This document shows, piece after piece, positions 1-8,718 of a DNA stretch of 12,311 nt. How positions within the stretch are numbered: position 1 is the first letter of the stretch; each line of letters opens with the position of its first letter. The position numbers were made by a program, and so were the translations under genes. The notes under the pieces were generated by a model. It was not told the DNA's origin. It saw nothing but the letters and a program-made list of their open reading frames with translations, and searched no databases. This DNA is from Acanthamoeba sp. SK_2022b (taxonomy: Eukaryota > Discosea > Longamoebia > Acanthamoebidae), in the NCBI GenBank assembly GCA_027943245.1, contig JANDJZ010000661.1, positions 1 through 12,311 of the forward strand. The letters are read 5' to 3'.

Positions 1-759
1 GTCGCGATCGGGCAGCCTTGGAGCTGGCGCTGAGGAGCGACGAGATGTCGCTGCTGCTGCCGGGACTGTGGGACGAAGAGCACTCGTCCTACTCCAACCT
101 CCTCACCAACGGATCCTTCTACCGGCGCACGAGCCCCACCACCTTCTATCCGCTCATGACCACTGCCTCCTCGGCGCGCTTGGCCACTCGGGTGGTCGAC
201 GCCTGGCTCACCGACAAGTCGCGGTTCTGCATCGACGTCACGGGCAACTGGCCGCACAACAGCACCAACAGCGACGAGTGCTGGTGGGGCATGCCTTCGA
301 TCAGCTTCGATGACCGCTCCTTTTACAAACCTGCCTCTTACATCTACTGGCGTGGTGCGCACTCCTCCCAACCCACCAGCGTTCTTGCACTTACGGACAA
401 TTAACGCTCGTACAGGCTATGTGTGGGCGCCACTGGTGCAGTTCACATACTGGGGACTGCAGGCCTATGATCATGCACCGGGAGTTAGAGCGGCGCGTGT
501 GGCGATGGTGAACCAGATGCAGGCGATGTTCCTGGAGCAGTGGCGCATGCACCGCTTCATCTGCGAGAACTACAGCCCATTCAAGGTTCGCCAATCATGC
601 GCGGAGTTCCCCTCCGGTGACGCACAGAGAGCACTCGCATCTCACCGCCTTGTCTCTCGTCTCGCGCTCTAGAACGCCACGGATTGCACTGGTCGCCAGT
701 TTTATAACTGGGGCGCCTTGGCAGCTTTGCTCCCGTTCCTCGAACAGGGGTACTGGTGA
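1..759 (+). CDS. GH63-like glycoside hydrolase, 3' end only (upstream tandem copy)
   Basis: This is the C-terminal part of an alpha-glycosidase of the GH63 type (clan GH-G, (alpha/alpha)6 barrel); the 5' end lies left of the window. Exons are 1-354, 416-585 and 673-759, with GT-AG introns 355-415 and 586-672 that keep frame. The last codon before the stop is Trp (QGYW), and the stop is TGA at 757-759. Visible family motifs are YWRG (YWR at 345-353, split Gly codon at 354/416), the ENYSP segment with the Glu codon at 565-567 (candidate general base), and NWGAL in the last exon. The exons match those of the complete gene at 1531-4777: exon 1-354 differs from 4006-4359 at only four synonymous positions, so the encoded segment is identical, while the two later exons are more diverged and the introns differ in length and sequence. 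Nothing visible is broken, so this is probably a functional tandem paralogue. Exact substrate is unknown. Confidence 0.8.
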
Positions 760-1212
760 GCGTTGTGCAACCTTTGGAAAGTTTGAACATCAGGTTTTCC
801 ATAGGAGCGCCACTATGAAACATCGCCCACATAGTGTGTTTGTGTTGGTAGTGTCAGTCATGTCCAACACCAACAACAAAACAGTCTAGTCGTAGTGAAA
901 CCACAAGGCTGCTACCAGCAAAGGAAACATCTGGTTTCTGGACTCCACAGCTAAGGCCATGCCACCTGCAACCAAGATTGGCTCCATGACTACGATGACC
1001 TCATTGCAAATGGCAAATCTTCATCTTGAGTGACCACGGCACTTAGAATCAGAGGTAAGACGCTAATCAACACTGAAGAGCCCATCCATCAAGTCAACAC
1101 CCACAGGCAGCTCCCAACCGCCAAAAAGCTTCGGCATTTTGAGTTTTTAAAAACTACCTTTGCACCTTGACAACCACACTCAAGACCTGTCAAGGAAGCA
1201 AGCAGACACACA

Positions 1213-1305
1213 TTTTGTGGTGGTGTTGGTGGTGTTTGTGTTGTGGTGGTGTGGTGAGGATGTTGTGGTGATGTGGTAATGGTGTGGTGGTGATGGTGTG
1301 AGGTG
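1213..1305 (+). repeat. G/T-only strand-asymmetric tract
   Basis: Positions 1213-1256 are 44 consecutive bases of only G and T, followed by about 50 bases that are still almost purely G/T with scattered A. The tract is rich in GGTGGTG and TGTGGTG units with many GG pairs but no GGG. It reads as degenerate low-complexity DNA rather than an exact tandem repeat. GG-spaced runs of this sort can form two-tetrad G-quadruplexes; whether this one does is not known. Confidence 0.75.
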
Positions 1306-1488
1306 GACCATCCAGGCGACACAGAGAGTGGAGTAATGCTGGAAAGTGCTTTATCTAGTGGATCAGAAAGAATAATCAGCCAAGGAGACAAAGAGACACA
1401 CTTTGGTTTTGTAAATCATATTTTCTTTTTTCTCAAATAACCTTTTTAGGCAATCATGGGGCTAAGAAGGAAACACAGCGTTCTGCAT

Positions 1489-1514
1489 CACCAATACAGA
1501 GCTCTGTATTGGTG
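1489..1514. repeat. 26-bp perfect palindrome upstream of the GH63-like start codon
   Basis: The left half-site CACCAATACAGAG is followed immediately by its exact reverse complement, with no spacer; the centre lies between 1501 and 1502. It sits 16 bp upstream of the preferred ATG at 1531. It may be a dimeric transcription-factor site or a cruciform/5'-UTR hairpin element; function is inferred only from symmetry and position. If the in-frame ATG at 1456 were used instead, the palindrome would be coding. Confidence 0.85.
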
Positions 1515-1530
1515 TACAGCGTGCTTGGAT

Positions 1531-4500
1531 ATGAACCTGGTACACTTGACTGTGGTCGCCTTACTGGCGTTCGCAGCTTGCAATGTGGCAACTACCACAG
1601 ACACTGGTTTGCTGGTCAACTTCTACGACAACACGGCCCTCGCCGGCCAGCCTGCCAAGTTCGCCACCATCAACTTGCAGTTACTCAGTAGTTCATTAAT
1701 TAACCGTTGCTGAAAACAACAGATCGTATGTAATCCCTGGGTTCGAGTTCACCCTGCCGCCGGTCCTGTCGTCAGTGGAGGTCATGGGCACGCTCAACCT
1801 CCAGTCCGGATCGTCCTATGGCTTCTACTGCACCTTCGACGAGGCCTCCATCGCATTCTTGTGGATCGACGACCACCTGGTGTGCCAGGTGGGCGCCTAC
1901 ATGGACCCCAGCATCACTCTCGCTCCGGCACCGCTTTCGCTCGACTACGGCCAGGACAACCCCATCAACGTCTACGCCAGGACTGCTCTTCCTGTGCGAC
2001 TCCACATTTACAAGCTCGAACAGGGAACAGCTCCGTACGTGCCAGCGCAGGTGTGTGTGCGGGTGTAGTGAAGCTGCAGTTTGACAGGTGCAAGTGGCTG
2101 TTAGTGTGAGGGTGCAAGTGTTGATGCAGAACGTGACAAGCGAGAAGCCGGCACCGGTCCCCAGCTCGCTGCTGGTGCCCACTTACGATGTCAACGAGCT
2201 GCGGCGACGCGAGCTGCAGCTCGGTCTGGTGCGCGGGTGGGGCCATTGGGTGGGGTCCAACATACTCGACCACGTCCTGCTCCCGTCGTCCGTGCGCTTC
2301 CGCACTGAACTGTGTCACCTGCCCTCTGGCGTGTGCCTCAACCAGACCATGATCTCTCGATGCACTCAAATGGTGACCTTCCTCTACTTCACATACGACG
2401 CAGACCGTGGTGAACCATCAGTCCATCATCTGAACTAGAACTCTTGTCACCAGGTGGTGCACCCCGTGGTGAGAGTGGGGCCCATCGCAGTCGACAGGTC
2501 CTACATGCAGCTCTACTTGTCGTGGACCGCCATCAACGTCTCCATGTCCTACAGCGTGTCTGGCGCCGATGGCCAGGACCTGATGATGCTCGTGGAGCCG
2601 GTCGAGTGCAGCGGCACCGTGTGCGACGAGTTCGTGATGCGGGTGGTGGGCACCTTTGCCTGGAGCCGCGCGGGCAACGTGAGCACCCCGTCGAGCCGGC
2701 ATCTGCGCCATGAACCCTATAATCTTGCCTCCAGCGATCTCTTCGTCATCACCACCAAGCAGTCCTCGTCGCTCGCCGACGATTTGCCCCTGGCACGACC
2801 ACCACTGCCACCAACCGACGGGCCCTATCTGATCGTGCCGCTGAACCAAGGCCCAGTCGGGCTGGCCACTCAGTCCTCCCTCACAGTGAGCGACATCGAG
2901 AACGTGCTCGCCAAGACCAAGTACGATGCCATCGCCACACTTCTTGTTGTATTGCCACTTTTCCCTCCCTACGGTGCATTAACCGGCACATCTAGGGCAG
3001 TGGAGCTGGCGAGGTATGAGAAGTACGGCAACCTCTCCGAGACCAAGGAGGCTCTGCAGGGCGCTGTCATGTGGAACCTGCTCTACGTCCCCGTCGAACT
3101 GGGTGCGTGGGTGGACCGGATTGTCAACGAGTGATCACTTATTTGCTTTTTTATTATCGTTTTATTACTCATCTTTCTATCCAGGTCCCATTGTGCCGCC
3201 GAGTCGTGATTGGACGTGGCTAGCCAGGAATCCCCGCTCCCAAGATTGGGCCTACGCGATGTTCGACTGGGACAACTACTTCAGCAGCTACATGGCTGGC
3301 ATTGACCCGCTGCTGAAGGACATCGCCTACTCCAACATCATCCAGATCACCAAGGTACATCCAGCTTCCGCTCACCACCCACCCAGAACAACACACATTC
3401 ATCATCTTTCTCGACGTGCACATGTGCCGCACGCAGGCCCGAACCTCCTTGGGATTTGTGCCGAACTATTCTGCTGGCGGGGCCAAGGTACTCTCATGAA
3501 GAGATGTTCATGCACCACGCATTTGAACAAACACACGATCTCCATGGCAGATGGTTGATCATTCAGAGCCTGCGATTGGATCCAAGATCCTGTTCGAGCT
3601 CTACCAGAAGTACCAGGATCGATGGATCGTGGACTACCTCTTCGACGATCTCCTGGTGTGGAACGACTTCAACTACTTCAATCGCCATCTCGAAAACGGC
3701 ATGACCTGGGGCTCCCAGCTGTGCACCAACCTTTCGTGCATCGGCAACGCCGTCGGTGAGTCCGGCATGGTAGGCTTCCTTGGTGAGTATGGGTGCGTGC
3801 TGGCATTGGACTGACTCGAATGATGGCTGCCTGCAGGACCAGAGCCCCATGTGGGACTGTCCTGGCGCAGATGACGATGGCGTCGGAGGAGACTGCGCCA
3901 GCTTCTACCACCCCATTACTCACTTGGTCCAGCTCAATGATGTGGGCGCTACGTCGATCTTCTTGCTCGACTGCACCGTGCTGTCCAAACTGGCCGTCGC
4001 CATCGGTCGCGATCGGGCCGCCTTGGAGCTGGCGCTGAGGAGCGACGAGATGTCGCTGCTGCTGCCGGGACTGTGGGACGAAGAGCACTCGTCCTACTCC
4101 AACCTCCTCACCAACGGGTCCTTCTATCGGCGCACGAGCCCCACCACCTTCTATCCGCTCATGACCACTGCCTCCTCGGCGCGCTTGGCCACTCGGGTGG
4201 TCGACGCCTGGCTCACCGACAAGTCGCGGTTCTGCATCGACGTCACAGGCAACTGGCCGCACAACAGCACCAACAGCGACGAGTGCTGGTGGGGCATGCC
4301 TTCGATCAGCTTCGATGACCGCTCCTTTTACAAACCTGCCTCTTACATCTACTGGCGTGGTGCGCGTTTGTTAGACCAACCCCCCCCCCACGCCAAACTG
4401 GTGTTCGTTCTTGCACTTGCAAGCAATGACACACGCGCGCTCGTGCACAGGTTATGTGTGGGCGCCACTTGCGCAGATCACATACTGGGGACTGCGGGCC

Positions 4501-4777
4501 TACGATCATGCACCGGGGGTTAGAGCGGCGCGTGTGGCGATGGTGAACCAGATGCAGGCGATGTTCCTGGAGCAGTGGCGCATGCACCGCTTCATCTGCG
4601 AGAATTACAGCCCTTTCAAGGTTCGCCAACCCCCCCCCCCAAAACGCACAGCGAGCACTCGGGTCTCACCATCTTTTCATGCACGCTCAGAACGCTACCG
4701 ATTGCACCGGTCGCCAGTTCCACAACTGGGGCGCCCTGGTAGCTTTGCTCCCGTTCCTCGAACAGGGGTACTGGTGA
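1531..4777 (+). CDS. Secreted PA14-domain GH63-like glycoside hydrolase (11-exon model, 851 aa)
   Basis: Modelled exons: 1531-1679, 1723-2050, 2088-2372, 2454-2920, 2996-3102, 3185-3354, 3437-3487, 3551-3769, 3837-4359, 4451-4620, 4691-4777; all introns are GT-AG and the sum is an exact codon multiple. Residues 1-20 form a signal peptide. A PA14-like carbohydrate-binding domain follows (about 22-180; GLLVNFYDN near its start, FLWIDDHL at about 95-102). The catalytic region carries FDWDNYF (472-478), ESGMDQSPMWD (acid candidate Asp593), YWRG (764-767), ENYSP (base candidate Glu817) and NWGAL (835-839), the GH63 motif set known from bacterial and ER glucosidases. Many NxS/T sequons agree with secretion. 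Start 1531 was chosen because it begins the signal peptide; in-frame ATG 1456 is the alternative. Exon 3 may instead start at 2130, and intron 2921-2995 is stop-free and could be retained. Substrate unknown; likely an alpha-glucoside or oligosaccharide. Confidence 0.78.
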
Positions 4778-4789
4778 GCGTTGTGCAAC
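4006..4789 (+). repeat. Duplicated 3' gene segment, partner of 1-771
   Basis: This segment matches the left edge of the window in direct orientation, with an offset of about 4.0 kb. By hand count the exon pairs differ at 4 of 354, 9 of 170 and 8 of 87 positions, so similarity falls from the left to the right. The introns are much less alike (61 versus 91 bp for the first, 87 versus 70 bp for the second), and similarity stops about 12 bp after the stop codons. Intron divergence argues that this is a real tandem duplication, not a duplicated assembly. Confidence 0.9.
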
Positions 4790-4862
4790 AACAACGGGAA
4801 ATGGCGGTAGCCAGAGGTGGCTGCATGTCTACTTCTCTTGGGGCTGTCAATCACTGGGCTTT

Positions 4863-6752
4863 CTATTGGCCCGCCATAGCACGAAGCATGGCCCTGGCAG
4901 CGCCCACCACACGCTCCTCCTCGAAGCGTCGCCCCACAATCTGTACCACCACCGGCAGGCCATCGAACCCATGCACTCCGCCACGCGACTGCCACAGCGC
5001 CAGGTTGGCCTCGTCGGTTGGGCCATGCGGCGCTCGTCCTTCGGCAGCGATGTAGTCGATGGGCGCCGCGGCGTCTCGCCCGTGTGGCTCGACCTTGGCG
5101 ATGGGCACGGCCAGGGCGGGGAAGTCCACCAGGTTCCAGTGGGCCGTGTAGCTCACGCTCGAGAAGCTCCCGTGCGGCGCGCCCACAAAGGGCAGCACGG
5201 GCGACAGCACCACGTCGACCGGCTGGCCGCCGGCAGTCCGCCGGGCCGACGCGTTCCAGCGCTCCAAGTAGCGGCCCACGTAGTCGTAGCGCTGCCGGTT
5301 GAGTTGCATCATTTGGTGCACGGTCAGCTCGTCCTCGGGCCCGCCCACGAAGATGTCGTCGACGCGAGGCTCGCCCGACGTGCCGGTGCCTTGGCAGAAG
5401 TCCTTTCCCCCGTCCATCTTCCAGAACTTACACTGCAACGACAACGTCGGTTAATGCCCGGCGACTCGCCCACGCAGAGAGAGGATCACGGGAGGTGGGG
5501 CGGGCTATGCGTACGATGAGCTCCAGGGCTTCCTCGTGCGTGTCGGCGTCCCAGTCGATCACCTCGTGGCCGGCTTCGCGCAGCTTGGCCGCCAGCTCGC
5601 GCAGGGCGCGCGTGATTGGCGGGTGAGGCGTCGTGTGGTGGTCGGTCCAGATGACCCCGAACACCAGCCCGGGGGCGTCGGCGGCGGCGGCCACCTTGGC
5701 GTCGTCCCACGGCAGTGGCGGCACCTTGGGGTCGTGCAGCCAGGGCCGGGCCAGGGAGTTGGCCTGCATGAACAGCTCGATCGACTCCAGCGACCGCGCC
5801 ATCGGCCCGGCCACCGAGTGCACCGACTCCTGGCCATCCTACATGCCGCCGCCGTCATGTCGACGTCAGCACCAGGCCTCGTGGCCGAGCCCAGCAGCAC
5901 AGAACGAACAACACGGGGGGAGGTAGAAGAAAAAAAAAGAGGGGGGGGCAACACCATCGTGTTGTCGGCTCGAAAGTAGGGGACACGTCCATGAGTGGGG
6001 CGGAGGCCGTAGAGCCCGCAGAGGGCGCTCGGGATGCGTATGGACCCGCCAATGTCTGTCCCCACGCCCAGCGGGCTGCCGTGGAAGGCCAGCAGCGCTC
6101 CCTCGCCCCCGCTGCTCCCGCCCGGGCTCAGGCCTCGGTCGGCCGGGTGGGTGGTGCGGCCGATCAGGTTGTTCACGGTCTGGGGCTTCATGATGGACTG
6201 CGGCAGCGACGTCTTGACGTACAGCACGGCGCCCTGCGCCAACAGCCCCTCGACCAGCGTGGAGTTGTACGCGGCCGGCTGCGAGTCGCGGCCCACGTAG
6301 CCGAGCGTGGTGTCGCGGCCGACCACGTTGAACTGGTCCTTGAGGCTGACCGGCAGTCCGTGCAGGGCGCCCACGGGCCTGCCCTTCTCGAGGAGCTCGG
6401 CGTCGAGCCAGCGCGCGCGTTCGATGGCCTCGTCGAAGAAGAGGTCCAGACAGCAGTTGACGAGCTGGTGGGCGACCGCGGCGCGCTTGCAGAAGGCGGT
6501 CACCAGGTCGACGGCCGAGCACTCGCGCGCCGCCAGCATGCGGCACAGGCGGGACGCGTCGTCGATGTCGGTCAGGGCCAGTTCGCGGGGGGACAGGAAG
6601 CCGGCCGCGGCGGCAGCCCCACGCACGTCAGCCTCGGTCTCGAAACGGGCCAGGAGGTCGGGCGAGAGGACCCACTCGGGCGGGATGGCAGCCGCCAACC
6701 TCTGGCGCCGCGCTCGCGCCACCCCTTCCCACGAACTACCTTCCTCTGCCAT
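4863..6752 (-). CDS. Amidase-signature family hydrolase, FAAH/acetamidase-like (3 exons, 563 aa)
   Basis: An amidase-signature serine hydrolase, the family that cleaves carboxamide bonds and includes fatty-acid amide hydrolases and fungal acetamidases. Exons, in gene order, are 6752-5955, 5838-5515 and 5432-4863; introns of 116 and 82 bp are GT-AG and phase 0. Splicing restores NTM-DGQESVHSVAGPMARS, a segment typical of the family. The Ser-cisSer-Lys triad is visible: Lys138 in GLPVSLKDQ, Ser213 in SPGGSSGGE and Ser237 in GTDIGGSIRIP; these spacings (75 and 24) equal those of mammalian FAAH. The start ATG at 6752 is the first Met in frame. No clear transmembrane segment is visible at the N terminus, so it is probably soluble. 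The stop is 85 bp from the convergent GH63-like stop, and CHMP4 lies upstream on the same strand, 259 bp away. The first intron carries long A and G homopolymer runs (plus strand, about 5930-5948). The natural amide substrate cannot be told from sequence. Confidence 0.87.
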
Positions 6753-7011
6753 TTTGTGAGAACGCAGGTTATGGTCGTCCTGTTTCAGATGGGGAGGAAA
6801 CGAAACGGGCACCAAAGCGAAACGAAAATTACAAATTTTGTTTGGCAACACAGAACAAGGAGGGCAACTCCCGCCAAGGGAGGAGTGTATTGATGATGTG
6901 GAGGGAGGGTAGGATGGCAGCGTGAAGGAATGGATGACGGGGAAGGAGGCGCAGGACATCCTTGGCTTTGTACAGAGGCGAGGAGCAACGTGGCCTGCCG
7001 TGAGGCAGCTG

Positions 7012-7901
7012 TTAGCCAAAGGCCATGCTTTCCTCGAGGGCCCGCAGCTCGGCCTCTTCGTCCGTCTCGGCACGCAGAGCCTGCGGCTGGCGGCTTGCCT
7101 GAGCTGGCAGCTTGTTCGTGGGGGCGCTCGGCACTGGGCATCGAGAAACCAACAACGCGAGGTGAGGTGAGGTGAGCAGGAGACCACGTGGGTGACATGT
7201 ACATGTCGTTGTGAGAAAACGTACGCTTGATAGGAGAGGCACTGACGGTGGAGGGCGTGTTAAGAGTGAGGAGCTGCTCGTCGAGGTTCTCGGCCTCGAG
7301 TTCGGCAAGCTCGGCCTCCAGCTCATCCTCATCAATGGGGTCGCCGAGCGGTTGCGCGATGGCGTCGCTGATCTCCGTCGCGATATCCATTTGCTCGCGA
7401 ATCTGATCCATTGTGTTGTCCACCGTGTCGATTGACCTGTGTAGCAACTGTTAGATCACGATCTAGAAATGAATATTGAATAGCCCATAAGAGGGGAGCG
7501 TACATGGAACCATGGATGCCCTGCAGGGCGGCAGCACCCTCGCGCATGGCATTGATGGTCTCGAGGTTCACAGTGGCACCCTCGATAGCCATAAGCTGTG
7601 ATTCAATCGTCATGCGAGCTCCCGAGAGCTTTTGTACCTGGGCTTCGTACGCCTTCTTCCTCTTGAGCGCCATCATGGCAACTAAGGAGGCATCATTGTG
7701 AGCGCCAGGAGAGAATAGCTTAGTGGGAAGGAACCTACCTCGTTTGTTTTTGGAAGCATTTTGCTTGGCGATTTGAAGCTCCTTCTCGATCTTCTTCTCC
7801 AAGAACTCTTCCCGCTTGGTTAGCATCTCAATGGTCTCGCGCAGCCTGTGGATGCTGTCCTGCGGCGATGGGGTCGCCTTCTTCTTGCCAAACAATCGCA
7901 T
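7012..7901 (-). CDS. CHMP4: CHMP4 / Snf7 / Vps32, ESCRT-III core subunit (4 exons, 224 aa)
   Basis: The polymerising ESCRT-III subunit that forms membrane-remodelling filaments in endosomal sorting, cytokinesis and membrane repair. Exons in gene order are 7901-7739, 7681-7504, 7436-7225 and 7133-7012, with GT-AG introns of 57, 67 and 91 bp; the product length matches the 220-235 residues usual for the family. The N terminus MRLFGKKK begins a short basic membrane-binding stretch, followed by a long charged helix (TKREEFLEKKIEKELQIAK), the KNKR and ALKRKKAYEAQ segments of the second helix, and an acidic region (IDEDELEAELAELEAENL). The last residues (EEAELRALEESMAFG) correspond to the C-terminal helix that binds Alix/Bro1 in the family. 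The 57-bp first intron is stop-free and in frame, so an unspliced message would add 19 residues. An in-frame TTG six codons upstream of the ATG was ignored. The gene is divergent from the MAPR-like gene. Confidence 0.93.
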
Positions 7902-8097
7902 CTTTGTACGCTTGGACAATCAATCGATGCTCTTCCTTGTTCTTCGTTGGAGCGAGCCTTTGGCCTCGTTGTGGCTTCTTCGGTGGTTGATGCGATGCTG
8001 AACGTGTTTCCCGCCTGTCTACTTTTCTTGCGCTTTTTCATTTTCCCGGATAGATTATTTTTTCCCGCCGGTAAAGCAGAACCGGCTTTTTGATATA
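7902..8097. promoter_or_regulatory. Short divergent intergenic region between CHMP4 and the MAPR-like gene
   Basis: The two start codons are only 196 bp apart, so this piece probably carries both promoters. A TATAAT-like box overlaps the first ATG of the MAPR-like gene (8093-8098). A hairpin GCCGGT/ACCGGC (8067-8072 and 8081-8086) is followed by a run of five T; it looks like a bacterial terminator but is more likely an incidental or protein-binding inverted repeat in a nuclear genome. No conserved motif assigned to a named factor was recognised. Confidence 0.45.
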
Positions 8098-8718
8098 ATG
8101 GAGCCCTCGCGTAATGCCCTGGCCACTCTGGCGCGGTGGAGCTGTGGTGCAGTTGTGATGGCGACCGCCACCATTGCGGACGTCATCGTCGAATCTGAGG
8201 AGCCTGCCGTAGAAAACGCTCCTGTCGAAGATGAATCGTCGTGGCTCGAAATCGGCGCGATGGGCGTGCTGTTGGGCGTCATCGGCTGGTTGCTCAAGGA
8301 ACTCCTCTTCCCTGGTGCTGTGGCACAGCCCCCTGTGGCCTCCATCGCGGCGCGCAAGCGCACGCCCGTCGAGCCGCGTGATTTCAGCCCCGAAGAGCTG
8401 CGCAAGATGAATGGCACCGGTGGCAATCCTGTCTACGTTGCTGTACAAGGGGTGGTCTACGACGTGTCGAGCCGTGCCTCGTTCTACGGCCCCGGCGGGC
8501 CGTACCACATCTTTGCTGGCCGCGACGCCGCCCGTGCGCTGGCGCTGGGAAGCCTCGAGGAGAAGGACGTGCAGGACCCCTACCCCAAGCTCGACGACCT
8601 GCAGCCCTCCGAGAGGGAGGCCCTCAATGATTGGATTGGTTCCTACCAGGCCAAGTACGAGGTAGTGGGACGCATCATCCCCTCTACCGACTCTGGCACT
8701 TCCTCACCCTCCGACTAG
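8098..8718 (+). CDS. MAPR / PGRMC-like cytochrome-b5-fold membrane protein
   Basis: A membrane-associated progesterone receptor (MAPR) family protein: a cytochrome-b5-like domain that binds heme through Tyr and usually serves sterol synthesis and P450 enzymes at the ER. The 206-residue, intron-free frame has an N-terminal tail, one hydrophobic anchor (about residues 53-71, MGVLLGVIGWLLKELLF core), a short basic linker (ARKR) and the b5-like domain (about 94-193) from DFSPEELRKMNG to KYEVVGRI. The residues equivalent to human PGRMC1 Tyr107 and Tyr113 (here Tyr130 and Tyr136, in FYGPGGPY) and the Lys-Tyr pair (Lys186-Tyr187) are conserved, and FAGRDAARALAL is the family signature. The tail ends in Ser/Thr/Asp. 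The start is uncertain: ATG 8098 lies inside a TATA-like box, and ATG 8158 gives a 186-residue protein that keeps the anchor and domain, so it may be the true start. Confidence 0.92.
   Translation: MEPSRNALATLARWSCGAVVMATATIADVIVESEEPAVENAPVEDESSWLEIGAMGVLLGVIGWLLKELLFPGAVAQPPVASIAARKRTPVEPRDFSPEELRKMNGTGGNPVYVAVQGVVYDVSSRASFYGPGGPYHIFAGRDAARALALGSLEEKDVQDPYPKLDDLQPSEREALNDWIGSYQAKYEVVGRIIPSTDSGTSSPSD

Larger units (their letters stand above)
760..1530. other. Intergenic region between the tandem GH63-like genes
   Basis: No open frame here looks like a protein. Homology to the region after the downstream copy ends about 12 bp past the stop codon. The stretch must hold the 3' end of the upstream copy and the promoter of the downstream copy. 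It contains a G/T-only tract (1213-1256, extending with a few A residues to about 1305), an AT-rich pyrimidine segment around 1410-1447 ending in TTTTTAG at 1444-1450, and a 26-bp perfect palindrome at 1489-1514. The TTTTTAG could be a 3' splice site of a 5'-UTR intron, but no partner donor could be chosen confidently. Confidence 0.6.

Noticed and set aside
1089..1391. 100-codon minus-strand frame rich in His, Thr and Pro
   Set aside because: It is the complement of the G/T tract; the composition follows the low-complexity DNA, not a protein.
4411..5055. 214-codon plus-strand frame running past the GH63-like gene end
   Set aside because: It contains one real exon (4451-4620) but then reads through a poly-C intron and into the antisense of the amidase.
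4866..5519. Long plus-strand frame opposite the amidase
   Set aside because: Antisense shadow in GC-rich DNA; the minus strand carries all amidase motifs.
5991..6893. 300-codon plus-strand frame
   Set aside because: Antisense of amidase exon 1, lacking family motifs and running into the promoter region.
7194..7207. 14-bp palindrome GACATGTACATGTC in the last CHMP4 intron
   Set aside because: Short enough to arise by chance and within an intron with no other sign of function.
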